This document shows positions 18,150-29,850 of a stretch of 61,736 nt of DNA, piece after piece. Within the stretch, counting starts at the first letter, position 1. Each line of letters begins with the position of its first letter. The stretch lies in NCBI GenBank assembly GCA_031274995.1, contig JAISPJ010000073.1, forward strand, positions 1 through 61,736, written 5' to 3'. Below the pieces are notes generated by a model. It was not told the DNA's origin, did not search any database, and saw only the letters and a list, made by a program, of their open reading frames with translations. The DNA comes from Azoarcus sp. (GTDB lineage: Bacteria; Pseudomonadota; Gammaproteobacteria; Burkholderiales; Rhodocyclaceae). The translations under genes were made by a program, and so were the position numbers.

Positions 18150-19316
18150 ATGAAAAACGAATTTCTCTTTACTTCGGAATCGGTTTCCGAAGGCCATCCC
18201 GATAAAGTTGCCGATCAGATCTCCGACGGTGTGCTCGATGCCATCCTGGCCGATGACCCGCAAGGGCGGGTGGCCTGCGAAGTGCTGGTCTCGACCGGGC
18301 TGGTGGTGATTTCGGGCGAAATCACCACCACGGCTCAGGTCAATTACCGTGAAATTGCGCGTGAAGTCGTGCGCCGCATTGGATACGACGACTCCAACAC
18401 AGGTTTCGACTACAAAAGTTGTGCGGTGCTGGCTGCGGTCAACAACCAGTCCCCGGATATCGCCCGAGGAGTCAACGAAGGCGAAGGCATTGACCTCGAC
18501 CAAGGCGCGGGCGACCAAGGATTGATGTTTGGTTACGCCACGCGCGAGACGCCAAGCCTGATGCCGCTCCCGATCCACTATGCCCACCGGATCATGCAGC
18601 GTCAGTCCGAACTGCGCAAGGACGGACGGATGCCCTGGCTGCGGCCGGATGCCAAGAGCCAACTCACGGTCAGATACGTCGACGGCAAACCGGCGGCCAT
18701 CGAAACCGTCGTGGTTTCCACCCAGCACGCGCCCGACATTGCTTACAAGCCGCTACAAGAAGCGGTGATCGAGGAAATCATCAAACCTGTATTGCCCCGG
18801 GAACTCATCCGGGGCGAGGTGAAATACCTCGTCAACCCGACAGGCCGTTTCGTCGTCGGTGGCCCGCAAGGCGATTGCGGCCTGACCGGGCGCAAGATCA
18901 TCGTCGACACCTACGGCGGCGCGGCCCACCACGGCGGCGGAGCGTTCTCGGGCAAGGACCCTTCCAAGGTCGACCGCTCGGGAGCTTACGCCGGACGTTA
19001 CGTTGCCAAAAACATCGTCGCAGCGGGGCTGGCCGACAAGTGCGAAGTACAGATTGCCTACGCCATCGGAGTCGCCAAACCCGTGAGCCTGATGGTCAAC
19101 ACTTTCGGCACGGGCAAAATCAGCGACGACAGAATCATCGAACTCATCCGCGCCCATTTCGACCTGCGTCCCAAGGCCGTCATCCAGACGCTTGATCTGT
19201 TGCGCCCCATCTACTCCAAGACTGCCGTCTACGGCCACTTTGGCCGCGACGAACCGGAATTCACCTGGGAGCACACCGACAAGGCTGCCGCGCTGGCCGC
19301 CGATGCCGGGCTTTGA
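18150..19316 (+). CDS. metK: S-adenosylmethionine synthetase
   Basis: A 388-residue enzyme making S-adenosylmethionine from methionine and ATP. Family signatures are clear: [20 protein letters not shown] region at the N-terminus, [12 protein letters not shown] in the middle, and the glycine-rich [16 protein letters not shown] phosphate loop. A GGAG lies six bases before the ATG. Followed by ahcY after 45 bases, giving synthesis and removal steps of the activated methyl cycle in one unit. The long structured leader suggests regulation at RNA level. Confidence 0.97.
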   Translation: MKNEFLFTSESVSEGHPDKVADQISDGVLDAILADDPQGRVACEVLVSTGLVVISGEITTTAQVNYREIAREVVRRIGYDDSNTGFDYKSCAVLAAVNNQSPDIARGVNEGEGIDLDQGAGDQGLMFGYATRETPSLMPLPIHYAHRIMQRQSELRKDGRMPWLRPDAKSQLTVRYVDGKPAAIETVVVSTQHAPDIAYKPLQEAVIEEIIKPVLPRELIRGEVKYLVNPTGRFVVGGPQGDCGLTGRKIIVDTYGGAAHHGGGAFSGKDPSKVDRSGAYAGRYVAKNIVAAGLADKCEVQIAYAIGVAKPVSLMVNTFGTGKISDDRIIELIRAHFDLRPKAVIQTLDLLRPIYSKTAVYGHFGRDEPEFTWEHTDKAAALAADAGL

Positions 19317-19361
19317 ACGCTTCACACCCCATTCAACAGAGCACATAGAGGGTACCCCGCC

Positions 19362-20762
<1,401 letters not shown>

Positions 20763-20804
20763 GACCGAGGATAAAAACATTTGGCACTTCGCGCCGCATT
20801 GGAG

Positions 20805-20912
20805 TCAGGCCGAGGTGATTGACGCGGGGATCAATTCGGCAACATCGTGATGCACGTGATCGGCGTCAAACAAAGCAGTCAGTACATTGGCATCCGGCAG
20901 GCGCACGCTCAT
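20805..20912 (-). pseudogene. Truncated VapC-type PIN-domain toxin
   Basis: Starts in an ATGA overlap with the antitoxin stop and reads MSVRLPDANVLTALFDADHVHHD, the usual N-terminus of VapC toxins with the first catalytic Asp, then stops after 35 codons. A full PIN domain needs about 130 residues, so the remaining acidic active-site residues are lost. No continuation was found in the 40 bases before ahcY. The toxin is therefore inferred to be inactive. Confidence 0.7.
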
Positions 20913-21175
20913 GACGCCTCGCGTGCGGACGAATCGTCATCGTCTTCGAGCGCCTTGACGTCGTCGAGCAAGACCGGCCTGCCGGATCGGAACACGCCAA
21001 GGCCAGTCTGTGGATCGACCTGATACGCGGACACAGTGTCGGCGACGCGGTTGGGCGATTCCAGACCACGCCTGGCAAGATCCAGCAACAGCTTGCTGAA
21101 GCTCGTGCGCTGCGTGTGCGCCAGACTGGTGTACAGCGCATGTTCGCGTTCGGGGATGTCGATGGTCGTGCGCAT
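20909..21175 (-). CDS. VapB-like antitoxin (orphan)
   Basis: An 88-residue protein beginning MRTTIDIPEREHALYTSLA, a ribbon-helix-helix-like N-terminus of VapB antitoxins, with an acidic tail (ALEDDDD) suited to binding toxin. An AGAGGAT ribosome site precedes the ATG at 21175. Its stop overlaps the start of a truncated VapC. With no working partner it may persist as an anti-addiction remnant or DNA-binding repressor. Confidence 0.7.
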   Translation of the reverse strand: MRTTIDIPEREHALYTSLAHTQRTSFSKLLLDLARRGLESPNRVADTVSAYQVDPQTGLGVFRSGRPVLLDDVKALEDDDDSSAREAS

Positions 21176-21211
21176 GGGATCCTCTAAAAAAACAGCATCA
21201 CGGCGAAATTG

Positions 21212-21234
21212 CATCATGCTGCAAATACATCATG
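21212..21234. promoter_or_regulatory. Possible vapB operator (repeated CATCATG)
   Basis: CATCATG occurs at 21212-21218 and 21228-21234, about 16 bases apart, just upstream of the vapB start. Antitoxins of this type usually repress their own promoter through such repeated sites. This is inference from position and spacing only. Confidence 0.3.
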
Positions 21235-21408
21235 ATATCTATCGCGAGTCTTTTCCAACGGTTGCCCGAGTGGTTAATGCCGTGCTGTGGGCGTTGCGGC
21301 AACCCGTTTGTGCCCGGGATGGAAGAGTCCGTATTTTTATCCCTGCCCGGCCCGTTTCGCACGGAGTGCATGGGGTAGAATACCCGCTCATTTTTGTGGC
21401 ACTTTCCC

Positions 21409-22446
21409 ATGCAGTACATCGGTTTCACCCTGCGCAACAACCTTTTCGTCGCCCCCATGGCCGGGGTCACCGATCGCCCTTTCCGTACATTGTGCAAGCG
21501 TATGGGCGCGGGGTTGGCGGTCTCCGAGATGGTCACTTCCAATTCCCTGCTCTATGGCAGCGCCAAGACCCGCCGCCGCGCCGACCACACAGGAGAACCG
21601 GGGCCGGTCTCGGTGCAGATTGCCGGGGCCGATCCCGCAATGTTGGCCGAAGCCGCACGCCATAACGCCGAGCGCGGCGCACAGATCATCGATATCAACA
21701 TGGGTTGCCCGGCCAGAAAGGTTTGTAATGTCATGGCGGGCTCGGCCCTCATGCAGGATGAGGCTCTTGTTTCCCGCATTCTTGATGCCGTGGTGCGGGC
21801 CGTGCCCGATACGCCGGTCACGCTCAAGATCCGCACAGGCTGGAACCGCGCCAACAAAAACGCCGTTGCCATCGCCCGCATCGCCGAGGATTGTGGCGTG
21901 CGCGCGCTCGCCGTCCATGGCCGCACCCGCGCCGATCAATACATGGGTGAGGCCGAGTACGATACCATCGCCGAGGTCGTTCGCCGGGTCAGTATCCCGG
22001 TGATTGCCAACGGCGACATCCATTCACCCGAAAAGGCCCGTTACGTTCTTGACCATACCGGCGCGGACGGCCTGATGATCGGGCGCGCCGCCCAGGGACG
22101 GCCCTGGATTTTCCGTGAAATCGAACATTTTCTTTCGACCGGCAAATCTTTGCCCGCACCGCCGGTGAGCGAGATCCATCAAATCTGCCGTGCGCACCTG
22201 GCCGACATTCACGCTTTCTACGGCATGGAAACCGGAGTGAAGATCGCGCGCAAACACATCGCTTGGTACACCAAGGGCATTGCCGGATCATCCGCTTTCC
22301 GGCACGCCATGAACCAGCTTGACGACCCAAACGCCCAAGGTACGGCCATTGACAAATTCTTTGGCCGCCTGGCTGAAACCAGCGATCACCTTGATAACCA
22401 TGCAATGAACGTATCTGCTGACACATTACGGGAACTAGCCGCATGA
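21409..22446 (+). CDS. dusB: tRNA-dihydrouridine synthase B
   Basis: A 345-residue FMN enzyme reducing uridine to dihydrouridine in tRNA D-loops. Seen: N-terminal APMAGVTDRPFR, the active-site NMGCPARKVCN, NGDI and IGRAAQGRPWIF phosphate-binding loops. The ATG at 21409 (MQYIGFTL) is chosen over one five codons earlier because it matches the family. A TAGAAT -10-like box lies about 30 bases upstream. It overlaps fis by ATGA, the same dusB-fis operon as in E. coli, which supports the B subtype. Confidence 0.94.
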   Translation: MQYIGFTLRNNLFVAPMAGVTDRPFRTLCKRMGAGLAVSEMVTSNSLLYGSAKTRRRADHTGEPGPVSVQIAGADPAMLAEAARHNAERGAQIIDINMGCPARKVCNVMAGSALMQDEALVSRILDAVVRAVPDTPVTLKIRTGWNRANKNAVAIARIAEDCGVRALAVHGRTRADQYMGEAEYDTIAEVVRRVSIPVIANGDIHSPEKARYVLDHTGADGLMIGRAAQGRPWIFREIEHFLSTGKSLPAPPVSEIHQICRAHLADIHAFYGMETGVKIARKHIAWYTKGIAGSSAFRHAMNQLDDPNAQGTAIDKFFGRLAETSDHLDNHAMNVSADTLRELAA

Positions 22447-22685
22447 ACCCTTGCGCCGACAATGGAATCGCCGATGTTGTAGTCCGTGCCCTGGAACAGT
22501 ATTTCAATGATCTTGATGGTGAAAGCCCCATGCCTGTTTACGACATGGTCATGAAATGCGTCGAAAAGCCCATGCTCCGATTCGTGCTTGAGCGTGCCAA
22601 CGGCAACCAGAGCACCGCCGCCCGTTTGCTGGGCATCAACCGCAATACCTTGCGCCGCAAATTGACTGATTACGACCTGCTCTAA
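22443..22685 (+). CDS. fis: DNA-binding protein Fis
   Basis: An 80-residue nucleoid protein. The C-terminal helix-turn-helix NQSTAARLLGINRNTLRRKL is a near-textbook Fis sequence, and the preceding helices form the dimer core. Length is slightly below the 98 residues of E. coli Fis, as is usual in betaproteobacteria, where the N-terminal beta-hairpin is shortened. Translation is coupled to dusB through an ATGA overlap. Fis bends DNA and typically activates rRNA promoters. Confidence 0.93.
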   Translation: MNPCADNGIADVVVRALEQYFNDLDGESPMPVYDMVMKCVEKPMLRFVLERANGNQSTAARLLGINRNTLRRKLTDYDLL

Positions 22686-22745
22686 CCCCTGCCAGCCCCG
22701 TCCGGCCATCACGGCCAGACGGGTTCTTTCTCGTATCTTGCCAAG

Positions 22746-24338
22746 ATGAAAATTGCCCAAGCCCTGATTTCTGTCTCCGATAAACAAGGCATCCTCGAAT
22801 TCGCTCAAGGACTCGCCGCCCTTGGAGTCAAACTGCTTTCCACCGGTGGTACCGCCCGGCTCCTGAAAGGCGCGGGCCTTGCCGTCACCGACATCGGTGA
22901 CTACACCGGCTTTCCCGAAATGCTCGATGGCCGGCTGAAAACCCTGCACCCGAAAGTGCACGGAGGCATTCTCGCCCGCCGCGACCTGCCGGAGCACATG
23001 GCGACGCTCGACGCGCACAACATTCCAATGATCGACTTCGTGTGCGTCAATCTCTACCCGTTCAAGGAAACCATCGCTCGACCCGGCGTCACGCTGGAAA
23101 ACGCCATTGAGAACATCGACATCGGCGGCCCGGCGATGGTGCGCTCCGCCGCCAAAAATTACGCCGGGGTAGCCATCGTCACCGATCCGGCGGATTACGC
23201 CCCCGTTCTGGCGGAAATGCAGGCCAACGGATGCGCGCTGCGGCTTGCCACCCGTTTCGCCCTCGCCAAGAAAGCTTTCACCCACACCGCCCGTTACGAC
23301 AGCATGATTGCCAACTGGCTGACCGGCGTACCCGAAGGCATCGAAACCTCCCCTGAAGTCCCTGCCCCGGCTCCAACGATTTTTCCCGAACGCCTGCATC
23401 TGGCCTTCGACCGCGCGGAAACCCTGCGCTATGGCGAAAATCCGCACCAGGAAGCCGCTTTCTACCGGGAGCCAAAAGCGCCCGCAGGCAGCATCGCCGC
23501 CTATCGGCAATTGCAGGGCAAAGAACTCTCCTACAACAATATCGCCGATTCCGACGCCGCCTGGGAATGCGTCAAAACTTTCCCGGAACCCGCCTGCGTC
23601 ATCGTCAAACACGCCAACCCCTGCGGCGTTGCCATTGCCTCCAGCCTGTTCGATGCCTACGAAAAAGCATTCCAGACCGATCCCTCCTCCGCCTTCGGCG
23701 GCATCATCGCTTTCAACGGCATGGTCGATGCCGACGTGGTAGAAGCCATGAACGCGAGGACGCACTTCGTCGAGGTCTTGATCGCCCCCGCCTTCACCGC
23801 AACCGCCAAGGCATTGCTGCAATCAAAACAAAACCTGCGCATACTGGAAGTCCCTCTCGCAACCGGCCAGCACGCCCTGGAATTCAAGCGTGTTGGCGGC
23901 GGCCTGCTTGCGCAGACGCCGGATGCATTCAACGTCACGCCGGAAAAACTGAAAGTGGCCACCCAAAAAGCGCCGACCCACGCGCAAATCAAGGATCTTC
24001 TCTTTGCCTGGCGCGTCGCCAGATTCGTCAAATCCAACGCCATCGTCTTCTGCGGCAACGGCATGACCTTGGGCGTGGGCGCGGGCCAGATGAGCCGCGT
24101 CGATTCCAGCCGTATCGCCAGTATCAAGGCGGGTAACGCCGGGCTGGCGCTCGCGGGCTCCGTAGTGGCGTCGGACGCCTTCTTCCCCTTCCGCGACGGC
24201 GTGGACGTGCTCGCCGCAGCGGGCGCCGCCGCCGTCATTCAACCCGGCGGCTCGGTACGCGACGAAGAAGTCATCGCCGCAGCCAACGAACACGGGCTGG
24301 CGATGGTGTTTACGGGCATCCGTCATTTCCGGCACTGA
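22746..24338 (+). CDS. purH: Bifunctional AICAR formyltransferase/IMP cyclohydrolase
   Basis: A 530-residue enzyme for the last two steps of purine synthesis. The N-terminal IMP cyclohydrolase ([42 protein letters not shown]) and the C-terminal transformylase ([35 protein letters not shown]) are both intact. purD follows 48 bases later on the same strand, so the two purine genes probably share a transcript with or without the fis operon. Confidence 0.97.
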   Translation: MKIAQALISVSDKQGILEFAQGLAALGVKLLSTGGTARLLKGAGLAVTDIGDYTGFPEMLDGRLKTLHPKVHGGILARRDLPEHMATLDAHNIPMIDFVCVNLYPFKETIARPGVTLENAIENIDIGGPAMVRSAAKNYAGVAIVTDPADYAPVLAEMQANGCALRLATRFALAKKAFTHTARYDSMIANWLTGVPEGIETSPEVPAPAPTIFPERLHLAFDRAETLRYGENPHQEAAFYREPKAPAGSIAAYRQLQGKELSYNNIADSDAAWECVKTFPEPACVIVKHANPCGVAIASSLFDAYEKAFQTDPSSAFGGIIAFNGMVDADVVEAMNARTHFVEVLIAPAFTATAKALLQSKQNLRILEVPLATGQHALEFKRVGGGLLAQTPDAFNVTPEKLKVATQKAPTHAQIKDLLFAWRVARFVKSNAIVFCGNGMTLGVGAGQMSRVDSSRIASIKAGNAGLALAGSVVASDAFFPFRDGVDVLAAAGAAAVIQPGGSVRDEEVIAAANEHGLAMVFTGIRHFRH

Positions 24339-24386
24339 CTTCCTGTTATCCAGAACCTTCATTCCTCAACAACAGACAAAGAAACC

Positions 24387-25676
24387 ATGAAACTCCTCGT
24401 CATCGGTTCCGGCGGACGTGAACACGCTATTGCATGGTGTCTGGCACGGACGCGCAACTTGCAGAAAATCTATGTCGCGCCTGGAAACGCCGGCACTGCC
24501 GCCGAACGCGAACTGGAAAACCTGCCGATCACCGATCCGCACGAACTCGCGGAATTTGCCGCCAACAACAAGATCCTCCTGACCGTCGTCGGCCCCGAAG
24601 CGCCGCTGGCAGCCGGTATCGTCGATATTTTCCGCGCACGTGGGTTGAGGATATTCGGCCCCACCAAGGCTGCCGCCCAACTCGAATCCTCCAAGGACTT
24701 TGCCAAGCAGTTCATGGCGCGGCATAGCATACCGACTGCCGTTTTCGAGACTTTCACAGACGCAACCGCCGCGCGCGCCTACGTGGAAAAACACGGTGCC
24801 CCCATCGTCATCAAGGCCGACGGCCTCGCAGCCGGCAAGGGAGTCGTTGTTGCTCAAACGCTGAAAGAGGCGCACGCGGCCATCGACGACATGCTCGCCG
24901 AAAACAGATTCGGCGATGCCGGTTCAAGGATCGTGATCGAAGAATTTCTCGATGGCGAAGAAGTCAGTTTCATCGTCATGGCCGATGGCAGCAACGTACT
25001 GCCGCTTGCCACCAGCCAGGACCATAAACGCATCGGCGACGGCGACACCGGCCCCAACACTGGCGGCATGGGCGCATACTCCCCCGCCCCGGCTGTCACG
25101 CCGGGCGTGCGCGCCAGAATCATGCGCGAAATCATCAACCCCGCCATCAAAGGCATGCTGCGCGAAGGTATGCCATATACCGGTTTCCTTTACGCTGGCT
25201 TGATGCTCTGCAAGGATGGCAGCATCAAGACCCTGGAATTCAACTGCCGTCTGGGCGACCCCGAAGCCCAGCCGATCTTGATGCGCCTGAAAACCGACTT
25301 TCTGAAACTCCTGGAACATGGGGTCGATGGCAAGCTCGACAAAATCGAGGCTGAATGGGATCTGAACGTCGCGCTCGGCGTAGTACTGGCCTCGGCCAAA
25401 TATCCAGACGTCCCGCGCACGGGCAACATCATCAAGGGGCTGCCCCCCGATAATTCCTTCGGTGAGGATGCCCATGTTTTTCACGCAGGCACCGCGCTCA
25501 ACAAAACCAACAAGATCGTCACCGCGGGAGGGCGCGTGCTTTGCGTCACGGCACTGGGTGTGAATGTCCGTGCCGCGCAGAAACGGGCCTATGAACTCAT
25601 CGAAACGATTTCCTTCGCCGGTATGCAGTACCGCCGTGACATCGGCAACCGGGCACTCAATCGAACTATCAAGTGA
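24387..25676 (+). CDS. purD: Phosphoribosylamine--glycine ligase
   Basis: A 429-residue ATP-grasp enzyme making glycinamide ribonucleotide. Seen: N-terminal [13 protein letters not shown], the ATP-grasp [12 protein letters not shown] loop, [12 protein letters not shown] and the metal site RLGDPEAQP. Full length. It ends the plus-strand run that begins at dusB; a hairpin follows directly at its stop codon. Confidence 0.97.
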   Translation: MKLLVIGSGGREHAIAWCLARTRNLQKIYVAPGNAGTAAERELENLPITDPHELAEFAANNKILLTVVGPEAPLAAGIVDIFRARGLRIFGPTKAAAQLESSKDFAKQFMARHSIPTAVFETFTDATAARAYVEKHGAPIVIKADGLAAGKGVVVAQTLKEAHAAIDDMLAENRFGDAGSRIVIEEFLDGEEVSFIVMADGSNVLPLATSQDHKRIGDGDTGPNTGGMGAYSPAPAVTPGVRARIMREIINPAIKGMLREGMPYTGFLYAGLMLCKDGSIKTLEFNCRLGDPEAQPILMRLKTDFLKLLEHGVDGKLDKIEAEWDLNVALGVVLASAKYPDVPRTGNIIKGLPPDNSFGEDAHVFHAGTALNKTNKIVTAGGRVLCVTALGVNVRAAQKRAYELIETISFAGMQYRRDIGNRALNRTIK

Positions 25677-25699
25677 AACGTGCATGGTTGCACGGTTTC
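25675..25699 (+). terminator. Weak hairpin terminator after purD
   Basis: GAAACGTGCA and TGCACGGTTTC pair around a TGGT loop with one bulged G, starting within the purD stop codon. The T tract after it is poor, so termination efficiency is uncertain. Confidence 0.45.
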
Positions 25700-25969
25700 T
25701 GATTGCGATGTTTCAAAAATACCCCCAAAACTTTTCGGAAATTACATGCATAACGAACCCATGTACTGATGTTTATTGCTTGTTTGCGGAATCACACAAC
25801 TGGCCCGCTTTGCAAGCAGGCGCACAACCATTTGAAAAATAAGGAAATTTTTTTGTTATGGCGATAAATGCCGATTTTTTACAGCCAGCTTGGAAATGTC
25901 GGACAAAATTCAATTATAGTTATCGCTGCTACATCTGCTGTCATAAAAACCATTCACAGGAGAAGTCAC
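25700..25969 (+). promoter_or_regulatory. AT-rich upstream region of the nidogen-domain PEP-CTERM gene
   Basis: This region is richer in A and T than the purine genes. It contains TCGGAAATTACA at 25735-25746 and the palindrome TGTCGGACA at 25897-25905. A related TGTCGGAAATTTTTACA occurs at 55959-55975 upstream of the other PEP-CTERM gene. These may be activator sites. I found no -24/-12 pair with correct spacing here. Confidence 0.3.
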
Positions 25970-26773
25970 ATGTTATCTCACGCAAAACTGCTTGCCGCGC
26001 TTGCCGCTGGCTTTGTCGTTTCGGGTAGCGCTTCTGCGGCTGCAATGGTGCCGGGGTTTGATTCGCACACTGCTGTGTCTGCCGACCAGGTGATTTCCTA
26101 CGAAACCATTGGGTTTCCTATCCTGGCAGCCAGTCCTGATGACATCATCTCCGAGCAAATATATATCTCGTCACGTGGGTTCATGTCGTTCTCCATCAGT
26201 ATGCAGTCCGGTACTCATGTATACATGGATATAAGCCCTTTCTTCGATATCGCCGGATATAGCGGCACGATGACTTATGGAACCGGAACATATGATGGGA
26301 ACAGGGCCTTTGGCGTAAACTGGGTTGATATCTCTCCCGATCCAAACTGGTTTGATACCGAGACAGGGACGGGTTATACCGGTTCTGAGCGTAACAATTT
26401 TCAACTCATTCTTGTTGATCGCTCCGATGGTGCGGGTCGCGCCACAGGAGACTTCGACATCATCTTCAACTACGATTCTATTCAGTGGGATTGGCAAGGG
26501 CCGGATTTCATCGGTTTCTCCATGTTGGTCAATAACGAACCCGATCAGTCCGAGAGGTTGTCTTTTCCGCATTTTTCTGTATACCCAGGATACTTCCACG
26601 ATGGCCAACCAAACGCGCTAGTGTCCAACAGTTTGAATTCCGACGTAGCCGGGCGATACATTTTCGAGGTGCATAGCCCCATCCCCGAACCCGAAACCTG
26701 GGTAATGCTGCTGGCAGGGCTTGGCATTGTGGGTGCAGTCACGCGCAGGCAGCGCATAGAAGCAGCACTGTAA
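25970..26773 (+). CDS. Nidogen-like (NIDO) domain PEP-CTERM surface protein
   Basis: A 267-residue exported protein. Residues 1-24 form a signal peptide (LLAALAAGFVVSGSASAA). The middle resembles a NIDO domain: AFGVNWVDIS, NNFQLILVDRS, GDFDIIFNYDSIQWDW. The C-terminus has the PEP-CTERM sorting tag: PEPETW, a hydrophobic helix (VMLLAGLGIVGAV) and a basic tail. Such proteins are processed by an exosortase and sent to the cell surface or matrix of exopolysaccharide producers. An AGGAG precedes the ATG at 25970. No exosortase gene lies in the window. Confidence 0.88.
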   Translation: MLSHAKLLAALAAGFVVSGSASAAAMVPGFDSHTAVSADQVISYETIGFPILAASPDDIISEQIYISSRGFMSFSISMQSGTHVYMDISPFFDIAGYSGTMTYGTGTYDGNRAFGVNWVDISPDPNWFDTETGTGYTGSERNNFQLILVDRSDGAGRATGDFDIIFNYDSIQWDWQGPDFIGFSMLVNNEPDQSERLSFPHFSVYPGYFHDGQPNALVSNSLNSDVAGRYIFEVHSPIPEPETWVMLLAGLGIVGAVTRRQRIEAAL

Positions 26774-26796
26774 GCGCGGCCAAGAAAAAAGTGGCA

Positions 26797-26827
26797 ACGT
26801 CCCGCATTTTTACACAGTGCGGGACGT
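26797..26827 (+). terminator. Perfect 10-bp hairpin after the PEP-CTERM gene
   Basis: ACGTCCCGCA pairs perfectly with TGCGGGACGT around an 11-base loop, 24 bases past the stop codon. There is no T run after the stem, so it may protect the 3' end or need Rho. Confidence 0.55.
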
Positions 26828-26970
26828 AAGGATGCTGATTGCTCATGCAGCCAGTGCAAAACAACCAAGCTGCTTGCACGCTATTCCGTGAAATTTTCGT
26901 CACTACGGCGTAAGCATTCTTTTTCCGTATCCCACTAAAAATGGGGGTATTACCCGACCAATCTGTATGC

Positions 26971-26994
26971 AAAGGCGAAAAACCTTTCGCCTTT
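26971..26994. terminator. Bidirectional terminator hairpin
   Basis: AAAGGCGAAA pairs perfectly with TTTCGCCTTT around a four-base AACC loop. It sits between the convergent PEP-CTERM gene and the hybrid kinase, seven bases past the kinase stop, and marks the left boundary of the AT-rich operon. Confidence 0.7.
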
Positions 26995-27000
26995 ACGGTT

Positions 27001-29649
27001 CTACATTGCCTCGATCACCTGCAAGACTTGTTCGAATTCCGAGATCAACACCAATCCACTCACTTTCGAGACCAAGGCATACTGCTCTCCATCCAGCGCT
27101 AACGGCAGAGAACGCAAAACCGTTATGGACTCATTAATGCCGTCAATGTTTCCTGCCTTCAAGGCGGCCCTCAACCGGATAATCTCCTGACTCCAACGCA
27201 CATCGACGACTTCTTCTTCGCTTTTCCGAATTACTGCACGGGAAGAAGTCTTTGAAATCACTTTGTCTATTTGTGCGCTCAGAGAAGACAAACCGGTACG
27301 AAAACTATCCAGATGTTCAATAATAAACGACATATCCCCCCGATGACCAGCAGCTTCCAACAAAGCCGACGATTCCGACAACGTCAGCGCACCAATATTG
27401 GCCAAAGCGCTTTTTAAGGCATGAATATGTGTAGTAAATGCTCTCAAATTATCGGACGTTGGCTTCTCCAATAACGCAAGACGCTGCTTGGCATCATGTA
27501 CGAAAACACCAAGGAGATTTCGGTAAACTGTTTCGGAACCAGCAACACGTAACAGACCAACAGAAACATCCACACCTTCAATGTTTTGCAAACTCTCGCT
27601 GGCACACTGATTGTTGCCGTTTGATTTTTCCACTAGCACCGATGCAATTCGACGTTTTTCCTTGGGAACCCATTTTTTGAGAATTTCATTCAGCTTATTG
27701 ATTTCAATCGGCTTAGAAAGAAAATCATTGAAACCATTCTCAAGGAACATCTCACGCATTCCAAAAATGGCATTAGCCGTCAATGCAATGATAGGCACAC
27801 TTTTAAAATACTCGCCTTCCAATACGCGAATAGCGGCAGTTGCTTCCATGCCGTCCATATCCGGCATCATGTGATCCATAAAAATAATGTCATACTGTTG
27901 ATTCTGTACTTTTTCAATGGCCTTATGCCCGTTTTCGGCACAGTCGACCTGAATCTCATAGATAGCCATCAGCCCCTGTGCCACGCGCAAATTGACGGCA
28001 AGATCATCCACAATCAAGACTCTCGCACCCGGCAAAACAAAACGGATTCCGTCCACGGTTGAACGGGCATAACGATGCGAACAGGACAAACCATTCAAAA
28101 CGTTAGCAACATTTAGCGCATAAATGGGCAGGGACAGCGTGCGCGTGCGTGGTATGGGTTGATGCTCTCCATGATCTGCGCCAAAAATCACCAGCATGGA
28201 ATCTGGCGCAAGCCGTTGCACTTCGGCGGTTATTTCCGCCAGCAAATAACGGGGCACGAAAACAAAGTCGTATTTGCGCTTCGACAATTCATCCACAAGA
28301 TTCTCAAGAGACTGAATTTGGGTGCAAGACACTCCTAAGTTGTCAATAGTCATATAAATAGAATTTGCGAATTGACGATGCGGTTCAAACAACAGAACAC
28401 TTTTTGTTTCTGAGTCAATAACTTTTGCAAAACAATGGTAATCATCAACACCTTGTATGAATGTAAAATTAAACGTCGTTCCTTTACCAAAATCACTCTC
28501 GACTCTTATATCCCCTCCCATCAGTCGACTAAGATTACGGGAAATTGAAAGCCCCAATCCCGTCCCTTCTATACCTTTGTTATCAAAAGAACCGACACGT
28601 ACAAAATCGTTAAAAATATTTTCTAAATCCCCATTTTTAATGCCAACACCTGTATCTTTTATCTTGCACAGTATTTTGTATTTTCCTTGCTCCATTGTCT
28701 CGCCATCTATGTGAAGGGTAATACACCCCTTTTTTGTGTATTTTATAGCATTAGTCAACAGATTTAGTAGTATCTGCCGAACACGTGATTCATCACCAAT
28801 CAGATTAGCCGGTAAATTACTATCAACGAAAATATGAAACCGTATTGGCTTTTCCATCAAACGTATTTTTGTTATTGTAACCACATCATTCAACAAAGAA
28901 CTCAGTTCGTATTTTGCTGGTATAAGCTCCAGTTTCCCTGATTCTATTTTTGAAAAATCAAGAATATCATTGATAATAGTCAATAAATTTTCCCCGGCTT
29001 GCTTCAGGTCTGCCGTATAAGAACGCACATTATCAGACATATCATTCTGGCGTAAAATCAATTCACTCATACCAATAATAGCATTCATTGGCGTGCGAAT
29101 TTCGTGAGACATCCGGGCTAGAAACATAGTCTTCGAGCGATTGGCTTGTTCCGCTTCAATCCTAGCTTTAACCAAAGTGGTCACATCACTGATATCGATG
29201 AATTTACCTCCCAGCCCTGCGTTGCCATCATCAGTGGGATCTTCCATAAATTGATTGGATACAATTTTGAAATACCACGATTTTCCGTCTTCATTTACTT
29301 CAATAGTATCATTGTAATAACCTGATCTGTCGAAAACCTCACCCACCATCAACTTCATATTCATTCGATGGAAAAGATCAATCAATGGGCGACCCACGGC
29401 CATCTCAACATTCTCAATATGAGCTAATTTTGCCATTGGCTCGCTAATATAAGTCACACGATTCATATTATCAACCAAGGCAAGAATATTAGACGTTGCC
29501 TTCATCAATGCAGAAAAGGCATTCTCTGCCTTAGATGATCGCTCATTTCTATTCGTGGCAAAACGAACCAGCATTAAGAACAAAATTATTATAAAAATAA
29601 TAATCAATAATAAAATTACTATTTCTTTAATAATTACTATATCCTCCAT
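27001..29649 (-). CDS. Hybrid sensor histidine kinase with degenerate REC, REC and Hpt domains
   Basis: An 882-residue hybrid kinase. Order: one N-terminal membrane helix (about 6-29), PAS domain (about 42-160), HisKA with His182 ([10 protein letters not shown]), HATPase (N300, DTGVGI 332-337, GTGLGL), a receiver-like segment at about 415-520 lacking the phospho-acceptor Asp, an intact receiver with Asp592 ([11 protein letters not shown]), and an Hpt domain with His743 (HIHALKS). A phosphorelay His-Asp-His is therefore possible, ending on the REC-HD-GYP protein of the same operon. The gene is AT-rich (one sampled 60-base line at 28621 has 19 G+C) unlike its neighbours, suggesting transfer. 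Its start overlaps the small membrane gene by 13 bases. Confidence 0.9.
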   Translation of the reverse strand: MEDIVIIKEIVILLLIIIFIIILFLMLVRFATNRNERSSKAENAFSALMKATSNILALVDNMNRVTYISEPMAKLAHIENVEMAVGRPLIDLFHRMNMKLMVGEVFDRSGYYNDTIEVNEDGKSWYFKIVSNQFMEDPTDDGNAGLGGKFIDISDVTTLVKARIEAEQANRSKTMFLARMSHEIRTPMNAIIGMSELILRQNDMSDNVRSYTADLKQAGENLLTIINDILDFSKIESGKLELIPAKYELSSLLNDVVTITKIRLMEKPIRFHIFVDSNLPANLIGDESRVRQILLNLLTNAIKYTKKGCITLHIDGETMEQGKYKILCKIKDTGVGIKNGDLENIFNDFVRVGSFDNKGIEGTGLGLSISRNLSRLMGGDIRVESDFGKGTTFNFTFIQGVDDYHCFAKVIDSETKSVLLFEPHRQFANSIYMTIDNLGVSCTQIQSLENLVDELSKRKYDFVFVPRYLLAEITAEVQRLAPDSMLVIFGADHGEHQPIPRTRTLSLPIYALNVANVLNGLSCSHRYARSTVDGIRFVLPGARVLIVDDLAVNLRVAQGLMAIYEIQVDCAENGHKAIEKVQNQQYDIIFMDHMMPDMDGMEATAAIRVLEGEYFKSVPIIALTANAIFGMREMFLENGFNDFLSKPIEINKLNEILKKWVPKEKRRIASVLVEKSNGNNQCASESLQNIEGVDVSVGLLRVAGSETVYRNLLGVFVHDAKQRLALLEKPTSDNLRAFTTHIHALKSALANIGALTLSESSALLEAAGHRGDMSFIIEHLDSFRTGLSSLSAQIDKVISKTSSRAVIRKSEEEVVDVRWSQEIIRLRAALKAGNIDGINESITVLRSLPLALDGEQYALVSKVSGLVLISEFEQVLQVIEAM

Positions 29650-29840
29650 ATTAGCGCCCTCAATAATATTGATGTCGCAACGGACAGATATACAAAAACG
29701 GAAAAATACAACAGGGAGCTATACATTGCACAGAGAGCAACGATAGCAACAAATATCGAGTAGAGGAATGCAACAATAAACACATTATACCAAAGCTCGT
29801 TCTCAATACGACCTGATACTCTAATATTGGTGAGTGTCAT
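29637..29840 (-). CDS. Small two-helix membrane protein of the AT-rich signalling operon
   Basis: A 67-residue protein that I do not recognise. It reads [19 protein letters not shown], then two hydrophobic segments (about 20-41 and 43-60) and a short basic end. The frame extends upstream to 29879 but that part overlaps the lipid kinase gene; an AGGAG lies upstream of the chosen ATG at a long spacing of about 14 bases. Its stop overlaps the start of the hybrid kinase by 13 bases, so translation is probably coupled. Position suggests a membrane partner of the single-helix kinase. Confidence 0.6.
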   Translation of the reverse strand: MTLTNIRVSGRIENELWYNVFIVAFLYSIFVAIVALCAMYSSLLYFSVFVYLSVATSILLRALIWRI

Positions 29841-29850
29841 TATAGTATTT

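Noticed and set aside
20770-20850. Plus-strand peptide WHFAPHWSQAEVIDAG after ahcY
   Set aside because: Looks protein-like but is short, lacks a start and a match I recognise, and overlaps the truncated vapC on the other strand. Probably chance.
21256-21306. tRNA-like stretch: GGTTGCC, CCCGAGTGGTTAA and GGCAACC
   Set aside because: It has a 7-bp closing stem and a D-arm-like sequence but spans about 45 bases and has no anticodon or T arm that folds. It is not a tRNA gene.
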